This document shows, piece after piece, positions 28,830 through 38,004 of a DNA stretch of 64,000 nucleotides. The stretch covers positions 19,061 to 83,060 of the forward strand of contig PLYO01000039.1 of assembly GCA_003151825.1 (NCBI GenBank), read 5' to 3'. The notes beneath the pieces are model-generated. The model was not told the origin of the DNA, ran no database searches, and worked only from the letters and a program-made list of their open reading frames with translations. The translations under genes and the position numbers were made by a program. Every line of letters starts with the position of its first letter. The first letter of the stretch is position 1. The stretch comes from Ignavibacteriota bacterium. Its GTDB lineage: Bacteria; Bacteroidota; Ignavibacteria; Palsa-1295.

Positions 28830-30122
28830 GTGCCGGAACATTTTCTCGCCGTCAGCATCTCTCATCACCACGCGCCTGTCGAGGTGCGCGAGCAATTGCA
28901 GCTTTCCGACGAGGAAGCGCGCGCGCTGCTTCAGAATATCGGAACGAATACGGAAGCATTAGTGCTCTCCACCTGCAACCGGACCGAAATATATGCTATG
29001 CCGTCAGGGGAAAAATCCGTTGAGAGCAAAGACCTCATCGAGTTTATCTTCAACGCGAAAAGGTTACAACATCAGACCGATGGGACGTATCAGCCCTATT
29101 TTGAAACGCTTCGGTCGCGGGAAGCCATCGAACACCTTTTTGCGGTCATCGCTGGCATCGATTCCCAAATTATTGGCGATCAGCAAATTTTCGCGCAAGT
29201 GAAGGATGCCTTCCGCATAAGCGAAGAAGCACATGCCAGCGGCGGATTTCTGAAAAAGCTTTCGCAAGCGGCGTTTCGTGTGGCGAAACGGGTCATCACC
29301 GAAACGACGCTCACCGAAGGCGCGGCAACCATCTCCTATGCCGCCGTAGAATTCGCGCGCAAGATATACGACGATCTTCATGCGCGGCACATCCTCATTA
29401 TCGGAGCCGGCGAAACCGGCGAACTTGCGGCGAAGCATTTTGTGGAACGAAACGCGGGCCGCATAACCATCGCCAATCGGAGCACGGAACGCGCGCGCGA
29501 AATGGTGGATCGTATCCGGCGAGAATCTTCTGTAGGAACCTTCGACATCGTCTCGCTCGGCGAGTTGGAAGATGTGCTCTGCAAAGCGGACGTCATTATC
29601 AGCGCGACATCCGCGCCGGATTACGTGCTGACCGAGCCGATGATGCGCGCGGCGTTGGCACGCCGGGAATCTTCCTCGCCCGTCGTCCTGATCGACATCG
29701 CCGTGCCGCGCGACATCGACCCGGCCATCGCAACACTCTCGAACGTCTTTTTGAAGGACATTGACGATCTGCGCACGATCGTCGATCGCAATGCGGAGCG
29801 CCGCCGGCTGGAAATCCCCAAAGCCGAAGCGATTATCGAGGAAGAACTGGCGCGGTTTCTCGAAATGCTCTCACGGCTCGAAGCGGGACCAACGATAAAA
29901 GCGCTCCGCGATAAATTCGAGGCCGTGCGGATGGAAGAACTGGAACGCAATCGAGGCAAGCTCGATGACCGCTCCTACGACATCATCGACGAAATGAGTG
30001 CGCGTATGTTGAACCGTCTGCTGCATGCGCCAGCCATCTCGCTCAAAGAGACGAATGAAGGAGGGAACGATATACTCACGCGAGTCGAGTTGATACGGAA
30101 ATTATTTGGGTTGGATAAATAA
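28830..30122 (+). CDS. hemA: Glutamyl-tRNA reductase
   Basis: 430 residues from GTG 28830, six bases after hemX. NADPH-dependent reduction of glutamyl-tRNA to glutamate-1-semialdehyde, the first step of C5 tetrapyrrole synthesis. The catalytic Cys is Cys49 in LSTCNRTEIY; the FAVIAGIDSQIIGDQQI region, the nucleotide-binding IGAGETGELAAKHF with NRSTERA, and the C-terminal dimerisation helix RNRGKLDDRSYDIIDEMSAR are present. No further hem genes lie in this window. Confidence 0.97.
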   Translation: MPEHFLAVSISHHHAPVEVREQLQLSDEEARALLQNIGTNTEALVLSTCNRTEIYAMPSGEKSVESKDLIEFIFNAKRLQHQTDGTYQPYFETLRSREAIEHLFAVIAGIDSQIIGDQQIFAQVKDAFRISEEAHASGGFLKKLSQAAFRVAKRVITETTLTEGAATISYAAVEFARKIYDDLHARHILIIGAGETGELAAKHFVERNAGRITIANRSTERAREMVDRIRRESSVGTFDIVSLGELEDVLCKADVIISATSAPDYVLTEPMMRAALARRESSSPVVLIDIAVPRDIDPAIATLSNVFLKDIDDLRTIVDRNAERRRLEIPKAEAIIEEELARFLEMLSRLEAGPTIKALRDKFEAVRMEELERNRGKLDDRSYDIIDEMSARMLNRLLHAPAISLKETNEGGNDILTRVELIRKLFGLDK

Positions 30123-30253
30123 GCCGGACATTTCCACTCTGCCAATTTCGACAGGGCTACATCCCTTTCGTGAAACAAATTCCTACCATCATGAAATTAT
30201 TCCCGCCGTATCCGTGTCAGTTGGGAAGAATTTTCGATTCGCTCAAATCCTGA

Positions 30254-31813
30254 ATGCTGACCGCACAACAACTCTTCAATCTTGGCCTCTCGAACGAGCG
30301 AAAAGGCGCCATCGACCGGGCGCTCCATTTCTATTCGAGCATTATCGTTTCCTGGCCCCAGGAAATCGCGCCATATCACCGGCTTTCGGTCATTGCGCTT
30401 CAGCGCGGCGACCCCGCGCTGGCGCTTGCCTGGACCGATAAAGCCATTGCCGTCAACGATGGATTAGTCGAGATTTGGAACAATCGCGCGCTTGCGCTGG
30501 CGGAGCTGAAACGGTATGAGGAAGCCCGGGAGTCATTTGAGAAGGCTATTGCTATTCGTGCCGATAATTGGGAAGCTTATTACAATATGGGCCGGATGCT
30601 GCTGGTGCAAAAGCGCTTTTCCGAAGCGGAGCCGGCGATGCGCCGGGCTGCGGAACTCGACCCTTATTCCGCGCCCACGTTCAACAATCTCGGGCTGCTC
30701 TTGCATGAACTCTATCGCTACGAGGAAGCATGCGCGGCCTACGACCGTGCGATAGAACTCGTGCCCGATTATCTCGAAGCCACCTCGAATCGGGCTGCAT
30801 CGCTCTACTGCTGGCACCGGCTGCCGGAAGCCGTGGCCGCATATCAGCGGGCACTCACGCTGGCTCCAGAGAACGCGGGTGTCCATTTCTCGCTTGCATC
30901 GGTGCTGATGTCGCAGGGCGATCTTGCGCAGGGATTTCAGGAATACGAATGGCGATGGAAAATGGGGGACTGGCCGAAACTACGGAATTATCCCACTCAG
31001 CGCCTTTGGAATGGCGAGCCTCTGAACGGACAGACCCTCCTCGTATGGCACGAACAGGGTTTGGGAGATACGATCCAGTTCATCCGGTTTATTCACGATC
31101 TCGCAAAACAAAATTGCGAACTCATTGTGGAAGTGCAGCGGGAATTATACCGGCTCTTGCTCGCCTCCTTTAGTTTGCCGAATGTCCGCTTGGTCAATTC
31201 GGGCACGCGGCATTCGGATTTCGATCTTCATCTGCCGATGATGAGCCTCCCCCGGCTTCTCGAAATTCGTTATGATTCGTTCCGTCCTTTTAAACCCTAT
31301 CTGCGCCCTCGCGGAAATGAAATCGATGAATGGCGCCGAAAGTTGAAGGCCATGACGCCCGCGCCAAACCGCAAGAAAAAACGGATCGGTATTGTCTGGG
31401 CCGGAAATCGGGAGCATCCTTCCGACGCTATCAGGTCCATCCCCTGGGAAACATTTGCACCCATTGTCAACGTCAACAAAAAGCGCTTCCAATTTTTCAG
31501 CCTCCAGCCCGGCAACCACTTCGAAGACGCCGATGTCATCGACCTTGGAGATGCATTGCGCGATTTTGCTGTAACAGCCGCGATCATCGCAAATCTCGAT
31601 CTCGTCATCTCCGTTGATACGTCCATCGCTCATCTTTCGGGAGCGCTCGGCAAGCGTGTGTGGGTGATGCTGTTTCACACGCCAGATTGGCGTTGGAAGA
31701 TCGACGAGGAACGGACGCCCTGGTATTCTTCAATGAGCCTGTTTTCTCAAAAAAGGCCGGGCGTTTGGGAGGATGTGATTACCGAGATAAACGAGATGCT
31801 CGCGCTCGAATAA
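30254..31813 (+). CDS. TPR protein with glycosyltransferase family 9-like domain
   Basis: 519 residues. Six TPR units (about residues 1-215, e.g. VEIWNNRALALAELKRYEEA and APTFNNLGLLLHELYRYEEA) precede a GT-B-type domain resembling ADP-heptose LPS heptosyltransferases: LLVWHEQGLGDTIQFIRF, KRIGIVWAGNREHPSDAIRS and the closing VISVDTSIAHLSGALGKRVW. TPR/GT9 fusions of this type are linked to flagellin or surface protein glycosylation, but no acceptor is visible. It is followed directly by asnB and a GT4 gene, suggesting a surface-glycan cluster. Confidence 0.87.
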   Translation: MLTAQQLFNLGLSNERKGAIDRALHFYSSIIVSWPQEIAPYHRLSVIALQRGDPALALAWTDKAIAVNDGLVEIWNNRALALAELKRYEEARESFEKAIAIRADNWEAYYNMGRMLLVQKRFSEAEPAMRRAAELDPYSAPTFNNLGLLLHELYRYEEACAAYDRAIELVPDYLEATSNRAASLYCWHRLPEAVAAYQRALTLAPENAGVHFSLASVLMSQGDLAQGFQEYEWRWKMGDWPKLRNYPTQRLWNGEPLNGQTLLVWHEQGLGDTIQFIRFIHDLAKQNCELIVEVQRELYRLLLASFSLPNVRLVNSGTRHSDFDLHLPMMSLPRLLEIRYDSFRPFKPYLRPRGNEIDEWRRKLKAMTPAPNRKKKRIGIVWAGNREHPSDAIRSIPWETFAPIVNVNKKRFQFFSLQPGNHFEDADVIDLGDALRDFAVTAAIIANLDLVISVDTSIAHLSGALGKRVWVMLFHTPDWRWKIDEERTPWYSSMSLFSQKRPGVWEDVITEINEMLALE

Positions 31814-31818
31814 AATCA

Positions 31819-33678
31819 ATGTGCGGAATTGCAGGACTTCTTTCGCTCGATGGATCACCTTTAGGGGATGATGATCTTCGCGGTCTTGCAGCGGCGAGCC
31901 TGGCCATGCGGCACCGCGGCCCGGACGACGACGGCTTTTTCGTTTCCGATGATCGCCATGCGGCCTTTGCCCATCGGCGTCTATCTGTTATCGATCCCAC
32001 TCCCGAAGCGCGCCAGCCGATGATCGGCGCGCAAGGTAGCGTGCTTGTCTTCAACGGCGAGATTTATAATTTCAAGGAACTTATCGCTGAATACAAGCTG
32101 AACGTGCCGCCATCGGATACAGCCGTCCTGTTGACGCTTTTGGAAACTCGCGGGATTTCTATTCTTCCCAAGCTGCGCGGGTTCTTCAGCTTCGCATGGT
32201 GGGACGATAACAAGAAAGAGCTTATCCTCGCACGCGATTCCATAGGTAAGAAGCCGCTGTATTATGGAATTTTCAAAAAGCGGCTCGTCTTTGCATCGGA
32301 ACTTCGCGCGCTCGTTGCAAGCGGATTCGTTCCCGTTCAATTATCGCAGGAGGCGCTTGCAAGTTATCTGCGATTTTACTGCGTGCCACATCCCGCCTCT
32401 ATGCTCGAAGGAGTGCAAATGCTGCCACCGGGTTGCACACTCAGGATTTCTCCCGATGGCAACCCTATCGTTAATCGCTGGTATCGTTTGCCGGAACATA
32501 GCGAAGTTCACATGGAGTATGAAGAAGTACGCCGCGAAACGCGCCGGATTTTCGAGCGTTCCGTCCGTGATCGGTTGGTGAGCGATGTGCCCGTCGGCGC
32601 GTTTCTTTCCGGCGGCCTCGATTCCAATGCGATTGTGGGGCTTGCGAGTAGAGAATCAGCAAAGCCAATCGAGACATTTTCGATTGGCTTTGCATCCAAC
32701 CATGCGTTGGACGAGACTGCGTGGGCCGCGATAGGAGCAAAAGCCGATGGCACCATTCACCACGAATGGAAAATTTCCGATGCTGAAATCGCTGACTTAT
32801 TACCAGAATTTTTTCATGCAATGGATTCGCCGACCGGCGATGGATTAAACAGTTTCCTCGTCTCGAAGGCCACGCGAAGGGCGAGTCCAAGTTTAAAAGT
32901 GGTCCTGAGCGGCGTGGGCGGTGACGAAGCGTTTCTCGGATACCATAAATATCGCTGGCTTGCAAAAAGGGCTTTCATACTTCGAGCATTGTGGTCGTTA
33001 CCGGGTGGTCTTCGCGCATCCATTTCAGAAACGCTGATGAGGATGCCACACACACGTCTTGGTTCGGCGATACGAGCTTCGATTATGCCCGAACATTCGC
33101 GAAATCTATTCAGTCAAAAGGAAATTCAAAGCTTGACGGGAACTTTCGCGCCAACGGTCGAGGAGGATAGCATTGAAAGCGACCCGCTTTATGCTCTGCT
33201 CCGATCCGATGTGGAACATTACCTCCCCGATATGCTCCTTCGCGATCTGGACGCGATGACCATGTCCCAAAGCCTCGAAGCTCGCGCGCCGCTATTAGAC
33301 AGGGAACTTCTCGAATTTACATGGCAGCTTCCGCTTTCGATTAAATCGCGTGGGACGACCAAGCAATTACTCTTGGATGCCGTGAGCGATATTCTTCCAA
33401 ACGAGCTAAAGCAAAAGCCAAAAACAGGATTCGAGCTCCCCATGCGCGAATGGCTGGTGCGTGGCACGCTTCGGCCCTGTTTAGATATGCTCGCAACGGA
33501 TTCGCTGCGGGTAGTCGAAGCCGGCTTACTGAATCGCACGGCGGTTACGCGAGTGTACCACGATTTTCTTCAAGGGAAATCCCACTACTTGAAACCGTGG
33601 AGCATTATGGTTCTTGAACATTGGTATCGCTCGATGGAAGCCATCACGCGATTGGTCAATTCCTCTGCAAGCGAATGA
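31819..33678 (+). CDS. asnB: Asparagine synthetase, glutamine-hydrolysing
   Basis: 619 residues from ATG 31819, which places the catalytic Cys at position 2 after Met removal (MCGIAGLLS). The N-terminal class II glutamine amidotransferase (RHRGPDDDGFF, AHRRLSVID) and the C-terminal synthetase with the PP-loop SGGLDSNAIV at about residue 265 are complete. Such paralogues beside glycosyltransferases often amidate sugars or peptides instead of making free Asn, so true substrate identity is open. The stop overlaps the next gene's start (ATGA). Confidence 0.93.
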   Translation: MCGIAGLLSLDGSPLGDDDLRGLAAASLAMRHRGPDDDGFFVSDDRHAAFAHRRLSVIDPTPEARQPMIGAQGSVLVFNGEIYNFKELIAEYKLNVPPSDTAVLLTLLETRGISILPKLRGFFSFAWWDDNKKELILARDSIGKKPLYYGIFKKRLVFASELRALVASGFVPVQLSQEALASYLRFYCVPHPASMLEGVQMLPPGCTLRISPDGNPIVNRWYRLPEHSEVHMEYEEVRRETRRIFERSVRDRLVSDVPVGAFLSGGLDSNAIVGLASRESAKPIETFSIGFASNHALDETAWAAIGAKADGTIHHEWKISDAEIADLLPEFFHAMDSPTGDGLNSFLVSKATRRASPSLKVVLSGVGGDEAFLGYHKYRWLAKRAFILRALWSLPGGLRASISETLMRMPHTRLGSAIRASIMPEHSRNLFSQKEIQSLTGTFAPTVEEDSIESDPLYALLRSDVEHYLPDMLLRDLDAMTMSQSLEARAPLLDRELLEFTWQLPLSIKSRGTTKQLLLDAVSDILPNELKQKPKTGFELPMREWLVRGTLRPCLDMLATDSLRVVEAGLLNRTAVTRVYHDFLQGKSHYLKPWSIMVLEHWYRSMEAITRLVNSSASE

Positions 33679-34832
33679 AGATTGGAATCGCGGCCATCGG
33701 ACGGCTTTCGGAGGATACCGGAGGCAAGAACTATATTGTTCATTTTTTGCGAGGCATTGAGCTCATGCGTCCGCCGCATTCCTTTATTCTCTTCGTAAGC
33801 GAGGGCGAAGCTTCGAAGCTTGGCATCGAGGAAAGCGATTCGTTGAAAATCCTAACAATTCGAAATTCAAGCCGCACTCCGCTCCACAAAGTTTTTGCGG
33901 AGCAAATAAAATTGCCTCGTCACATTGCGCGTGAGAAAATCGATGTGATGTATTATCCGGGAAATTTTGTCTCGCTATTCTCGCGCGTCTTATCCGTCGT
34001 GAACATCCGTTCGATGGCCCATTGCTATTCGAATTATGGCGTGAGCGGCATGAGGCGTATCGTGCGGTCTATACTCATGGCGCCATCCGCACGAAAGGCA
34101 TGCGCGGTGATTGCTCCAAGCGAAGACATTAAACACGACGTTATCCGCTTTACAAAAATTGATGGCACGAAAATTCACGTCATACCGCATGGCGTAGATA
34201 TTGCTCTCTTCGATGGCGAGCAAAATCAAAAATCTGCGGATAGCGAAGCATTGCTCGATCGTTATCATTTAACAGCCGGCAATTATCTGCTTTATGTTTC
34301 CGCGTTATGGCGATATAAGCGGCAGGACCAGCTCATTCGTGCGCACGCCGAACTCGTGAAGCAAGGCTATTCTGATTTGAAGCTCGTCATTGCCGGCAAA
34401 GGGACCGGAACGGATAAGAAATATCTCGATGAGATTTATTCGTTGCCGAAGTCCCTGGGAACGGACGGTCTCGTTATTTTCACCGGAGGATTGCCGCAAT
34501 CCGATTTGCGGTATCTTTATGCAAATGCTCGCGCCTTCGTTTTTCCATCGAGTTACGAGAGCTTTGGAAATCCGATCTTCGAAGCATGGGCAAGCGGTAT
34601 CCCTATTGCGGTTTCTAATGTCCATTCGTTTCCTGAAATTGCGGGTGATGCGGCGCTTTTTTTTAATCCCAATGACGTAAGGGACATAAGGGACAAAATT
34701 TCGCAATTGCTTTCGGAGCCGGCGATTAACCAGTCGCTCGTGCGGCGCGGCAAGGAACGGGTGAAATCCTTTACCTGGGACGCCGCTATTACGCGAACGC
34801 TCTCGCTGCTTGAAAATGTTAAACGCAACTGA
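33675..34832 (+). CDS. GT4 family glycosyltransferase
   Basis: 385 residues from ATG 33675, overlapping the asnB stop by 4 bases. GT-B fold: N-terminal acceptor domain, then the C-terminal donor domain with YLLYVSALWRYKRQDQLIRA, LVIAGKGTG, the GGLPQSDLRYLYANARAFVF segment and the nucleotide-sugar motif PSSYESFGNPIFEAWASGIP (E-x7-E). It likely transfers an activated sugar to a lipid or oligosaccharide precursor on the cytoplasmic face. It forms an operon with the TPR-GT9-like and asnB genes. Confidence 0.92.
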   Translation: MKIGIAAIGRLSEDTGGKNYIVHFLRGIELMRPPHSFILFVSEGEASKLGIEESDSLKILTIRNSSRTPLHKVFAEQIKLPRHIAREKIDVMYYPGNFVSLFSRVLSVVNIRSMAHCYSNYGVSGMRRIVRSILMAPSARKACAVIAPSEDIKHDVIRFTKIDGTKIHVIPHGVDIALFDGEQNQKSADSEALLDRYHLTAGNYLLYVSALWRYKRQDQLIRAHAELVKQGYSDLKLVIAGKGTGTDKKYLDEIYSLPKSLGTDGLVIFTGGLPQSDLRYLYANARAFVFPSSYESFGNPIFEAWASGIPIAVSNVHSFPEIAGDAALFFNPNDVRDIRDKISQLLSEPAINQSLVRRGKERVKSFTWDAAITRTLSLLENVKRN

Positions 34833-34856
34833 TACCCCACTTTCCATCACGCTGCC

Positions 34857-35156
34857 ATGACTAAAGCCGACATTGTCACTCGCATTGCAACTGCAACCGG
34901 AATTACGAAGCTCGAAACCGAGATTCTTGTCGATGGTTTTTTCAAGACCATGACGGACGCGCTCGCCAACGGCGATCACATCGAAATTCGCGGCTTTGGC
35001 ACGTTCCGTACCAAAAAACGTCCGCCGCGCATGGCGCGCAATCCCCGCACGGGCGAAGCCGTTCCGCTCGCCGAGCACTTCGTTCCCACCTTCAAGCCGT
35101 CGCGAGAGCTTCGGCAGATTATCGACGACCGCCAGAAAAAACTCGCCAAAAGCTGA
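34857..35156 (+). CDS. HU family DNA-binding protein
   Basis: 99 residues. HU/IHF fold: N-terminal helices (MTKADIVTRIATATGITK), the strand GDHIEIRGFGTF, and the DNA-bending beta arm around MARNPRTGEAVPL with the conserved Asn-Pro tip. It acts as a nucleoid-associated protein. The KKRPPRMARNPRTG stretch fits HU better than IHF, although the two are hard to separate here. Confidence 0.95.
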   Translation: MTKADIVTRIATATGITKLETEILVDGFFKTMTDALANGDHIEIRGFGTFRTKKRPPRMARNPRTGEAVPLAEHFVPTFKPSRELRQIIDDRQKKLAKS

Positions 35157-35187
35157 TTACGCGCGCCATTCTTAAGCTTCATCCCTA

Positions 35188-36048
35188 TTGAACGAAACCT
35201 CGAACGAAAAACAGACCCCGATCTTCTGCCCAAGCTGCGGAGCAAGCGTGGCGGACGTGGCCAGTCCCGGCATGGCCCTGCGCTGCCCGGTCTGTGGAAC
35301 GGAATTCCAATACGAACCGGATAAAAGTTCCGAAAGCTCCGTGGCCGATTCGGATGCTCGCGCAACCGGCTTAGACAACCGCCGGCTTTCGACCGAAGAA
35401 ATACTTCTCGATCGGCTTAAAAATGAGCCTCCAAAGAAAAAGCCGATTTCCATACAAACCATAGCACTCCTTTTTATCGCAGTACTCGGCATTGCATTCG
35501 GAGTCTTTCAAATTACATCTCGCCCCGATACCTACGCACCCGGACATGAAGTCGATACCACGGCGCTGCTCCAAAAGCACTTGTTTTTCCAGCATATCGT
35601 CGATTCGCTCCAGACGCAAATTACTCAGAACCCATCGAACCTCGATCTTCATCTCTCGCTCGCCGACGCCGATTACGACGCCGGATTGTGGGCTGACAGC
35701 AAGAAAGAATTCCAGATTTATCTTGCTGCCAAGCCGGATGACGCGGATGCTCGAGTCGATTACTCTTACGCCATCGCGCAAGATAACGGCGATTTGAATG
35801 CTGCCATTGCCGAAATCGACACGGCGCTCCAGTATCATCCCGACCATCTGAACGCGCTCATCAACGCCGGCATCATGACGGCGCAGACCGTCACCGATAC
35901 GAACCATGCCACTGCGCTTGCCCGGTCAAAAAACTACTTCGAGCGCGCAAGAGCGGTCGCCGAAAAGACAAATCCCGGCATTGCCCGCCGCATCGATACG
36001 CTCATCATGGAAATCGATAGCACGGGGCTAAGAATGCGGCAGCGATAG
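35188..36048 (+). CDS. Zinc-ribbon, single-TM, TPR protein
   Basis: 286 residues from TTG 35188, chosen because later starts would remove the zinc ribbon. The N-terminal zinc ribbon (CPSCG...CPVCG) is followed by an acidic linker, one membrane helix (TIALLFIAVLGIAFGVFQI, about residues 92-110) and periplasmic TPR-like helices (NLDLHLSLADADYDAGLWAD, HLNALINAGIM). The arrangement is a cytoplasmic zinc ribbon with an exported TPR domain. Function unknown. Confidence 0.75.
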   Translation: MNETSNEKQTPIFCPSCGASVADVASPGMALRCPVCGTEFQYEPDKSSESSVADSDARATGLDNRRLSTEEILLDRLKNEPPKKKPISIQTIALLFIAVLGIAFGVFQITSRPDTYAPGHEVDTTALLQKHLFFQHIVDSLQTQITQNPSNLDLHLSLADADYDAGLWADSKKEFQIYLAAKPDDADARVDYSYAIAQDNGDLNAAIAEIDTALQYHPDHLNALINAGIMTAQTVTDTNHATALARSKNYFERARAVAEKTNPGIARRIDTLIMEIDSTGLRMRQR

Positions 36049-36130
36049 GCTTCGGAAACTCTCTTGCCCGAACGCTGTTCTAACCCCGCAATTTTCATAT
36101 TCCATCATTCACACTTCATAATTTCTTTAC

Positions 36131-36226
36131 ATGCCAAGCGGAAAGAAGCGTAAGCGCCATAAAATGGCCACCCACAAACGGAAGAAACGTTTGCGGAAGA
36201 ATCGTCATAAGAAGCGGGTTCGTTAG
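36131..36226 (+). CDS. AURKAIP1/COX24-type small basic ribosomal protein
   Basis: 31 residues, MPSGKKRKRHKMATHKRKKR then LRKNRHKKRVR, from ATG 36131 to TAG 36226. The Lys/Arg/His-rich sequence with the PSGKKRKRHKM start matches the AURKAIP1/COX24 (mS38-like) proteins that Bacteroidota encode as very short genes and that associate with ribosomes. It is too short for usual ORF cut-offs. It lies between the zinc-ribbon TPR gene and the palindrome at 36238. Confidence 0.9.
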   Translation: MPSGKKRKRHKMATHKRKKRLRKNRHKKRVR

Positions 36227-36237
36227 TTGCCTTTGTT

Positions 36238-36292
36238 GCCGTGACCTTTAGGTCACGGCTTTGGCGCCCCGTGGCTTAAAAGTCACGGCTAC
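36238..36292. repeat. Palindromic repeats of the GTGACCT-AGGTCAC type
   Basis: GCCGTGACCTTTAGGTCACGGC followed by CCGTGGCTTAAAAGTCACGG; related to the perfect inverted repeat after ruvB (4035-4099). It lies between two convergent genes and may terminate transcription. Confidence 0.75.
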
Positions 36293-36298
36293 GAATCC

Positions 36299-36820
36299 TC
36301 AGTTCAATAGCGCCTGAAGCCGATAGAAGGCATCCTTCGCCAACGTATAATTCGGTTCGAGATCGAGCGAGGTTTTATACTCATTCAGCGCCTCGAACCA
36401 GAGTCCCCGGCGTTCCAAAATGCGTCCGTAATTATAATGCGGGAAATGCGGCGTGGCATAGCGCTTGGCCTCCATTGCTTGCTCTAAGTAGGGAATCGCT
36501 TCATCGAGATCGCCCTGCTGAATGAGATACGCGCCGATGTCGTTATACGGGTTCCCAAACTCCGGATCGAGCTCGATCGCATTGCGGCACTCCGCAATCG
36601 CCGAATCGTAATCGCCTAAAAAGCTATACGCCCAGCCGAGGAAGGTATGCGCTTCCGGCGTCGGCAGCACTTCGATCGACTTCTTGTAATTTTCGATTGC
36701 TTCGTTTAAATGACCGGACATTTGCAGCCGGTACGCGCGCTGAAGAAACTCCTGCGCCCGCTCCTTGAGCGAGGAGGAATCCTCGGGTTCACCGATTCCA
36801 GCATTATTGACGTGTTCCAT
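36299..36820 (-). CDS. TPR protein
   Basis: 173 residues from ATG 36820, preceded by a good ribosome-binding site GGAAAGGAGC nine bases upstream. Four tetratricopeptide repeats fill the protein: RAYRLQMSGHLNEAIENYKK, THTFLGWAYSFLGDYDSAIA-like, YNDIGAYLIQQGDLDEAIPY and YNYGRILERRGLWFEALNEY. Cytoplasmic, with no signal peptide. TPRs mediate protein interactions; the partner is unknown. Confidence 0.85.
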   Translation of the reverse strand: MEHVNNAGIGEPEDSSSLKERAQEFLQRAYRLQMSGHLNEAIENYKKSIEVLPTPEAHTFLGWAYSFLGDYDSAIAECRNAIELDPEFGNPYNDIGAYLIQQGDLDEAIPYLEQAMEAKRYATPHFPHYNYGRILERRGLWFEALNEYKTSLDLEPNYTLAKDAFYRLQALLN

Positions 36821-37026
36821 AATTTGCTCCTTTCCGGAGTATCCTTTTTAGTGTATTCGCAAATAGCGATAAATATGTTTCAACAGCTTTCGAAGCCATC
36901 CCTCCCTCTGAGCATGAATCGTGCCATTCCTAATAATAAGACACAGGAATCGTCAAAAAGTAACAGCCGGAACGAAGGAAAGTGGATTCCGGGAGTTACA
37001 TGAGCCATTATTAATGTTGACAGAAT

Positions 37027-37081
37027 GTCATTGCGAGGAGAATCGAACTCCCTCCGGTCGTTCGATTCTCCTCGCAATGAC
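37027..37081. repeat. 55-bp palindromic repeat (GTCATTGCGAGGAG type)
   Basis: Perfect 21-bp arms GTCATTGCGAGGAGAATCGA(A) and their inverted copy enclose a 13-bp loop. Same family as 19277-19394. The rest of 36821-37122 is AT-rich spacer between divergent genes in which nothing else stands out. Confidence 0.9.
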
Positions 37082-37122
37082 GCTTTAATAATCCGCATAA
37101 ATCCGCGTAATCCATCTAAGGT

Positions 37123-37617
37123 ATGCCACAATTTTCTTTCGATGTCGTTTCCGAAGTCGATCAGCAGGAGGTCGATAATGCGATCAATCAGGCCCGCAAG
37201 GAAATCGACCAGCGCTACGATTTCAAAGGCTCGAACACCAAAATCGACTGGGATCCGAAGGAGAAAGTCATCACGCTCCATACCTCCGACGACATGAAGC
37301 TCCGCGCCCTGACCGAAACGCTGAACCAGAAGATGATTAAGCGCGGAGTCTCGATGAAATCGCTCGATTATCAAAAAGCCGAGCCGGCAACGAATTCCAG
37401 TCTTCGCCAAACCGTCAAGATCAAGACCGGACTCGAATCCGAGCAGGCGAAGGTCATTACCAAGCTCGTCAAGGAGCTGAAGATGAAAGTGCAAGCCCAG
37501 ATTCAGGGCGACGCCGTCCGCATCACCGGCAAAAGCAAGGACGATCTCCAGACCGCCATCCAAACCCTGAAATCCCAAAGTCTTGATTTCCCGATCCAGT
37601 TTACGAATTTTAGGTAG
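37123..37617 (+). CDS. yajQ: YajQ family nucleotide-binding protein (UPF0234)
   Basis: 164 residues, normal length. Starts PQFSFDVVSEVDQQEVDNAI and contains the family blocks EIDQRYDFKGSNTKIDWD and KTGLESEQAKVITKLVKELK, ending with LKSQSLDFPIQFTNFR. YajQ proteins have two ferredoxin-like domains, bind nucleotides, and in Xanthomonas bind cyclic di-GMP. It stands alone after a palindromic repeat. Confidence 0.97.
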   Translation: MPQFSFDVVSEVDQQEVDNAINQARKEIDQRYDFKGSNTKIDWDPKEKVITLHTSDDMKLRALTETLNQKMIKRGVSMKSLDYQKAEPATNSSLRQTVKIKTGLESEQAKVITKLVKELKMKVQAQIQGDAVRITGKSKDDLQTAIQTLKSQSLDFPIQFTNFR

Positions 37618-37705
37618 CTCCAAAATCATCGAAATCTTTTTCGGATGCTATAAGAAAACAGAGCCTGCCCTTTGCCGAAGGATACTTTTCGTGCGGGGGG
37701 GGTGG

Positions 37706-37864
37706 GTAGTGGCTCAGTTTGGGGTTTAACGATAAATTGAAGTGTCATTCCCGCGAACGCGGGAATCCAGGACTTGAGATTATTCTGAATTTGAAGTCTG
37801 GATTCCCGCGTTCGCGGGAATGACAAATAAACTTTTTTAGAATTATTTCAAATTGAGCCACTAC
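37706..37864. repeat. Palindromic element with GTAGTGGCTCAGTTTG ends
   Basis: Outer arms GTAGTGGCTCAGTTTG (37706-37721) and CAAATTGAGCCACTAC (37849-37864) enclose a second palindrome, 37744-37824, of the GTCATTCCCGCGAACGCGGG type. A third copy of the outer arm is at 42922-42937, in the same orientation as the right arm. The ends look like relict mobile-element ends. Around it, 37618-38004 has no ORF of substance. Confidence 0.8.
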
Positions 37865-38004
37865 CGGAGTTTGGAGTTCATGAACTGTGGTATTTCTGAG
37901 TCAATTTCGCCATTTGTTGCAGTTAAAGCGAAAAAGTCCTGCCATACAGTACACTACAACAGGCCACAATAAATTTTCAAGGAACACGGCAATTAATGTC
38001 TCCT

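Noticed and set aside
36299-37002. 97-codon ORF on the + strand (36710-37003)
   Set aside because: It is antisense to the N-terminus of the TPR gene and then runs through spacer; no start signals.
37744-37824. CRISPR-like repeat
   Set aside because: There is a single palindrome with no regularly spaced repeats or cas genes anywhere in the window.
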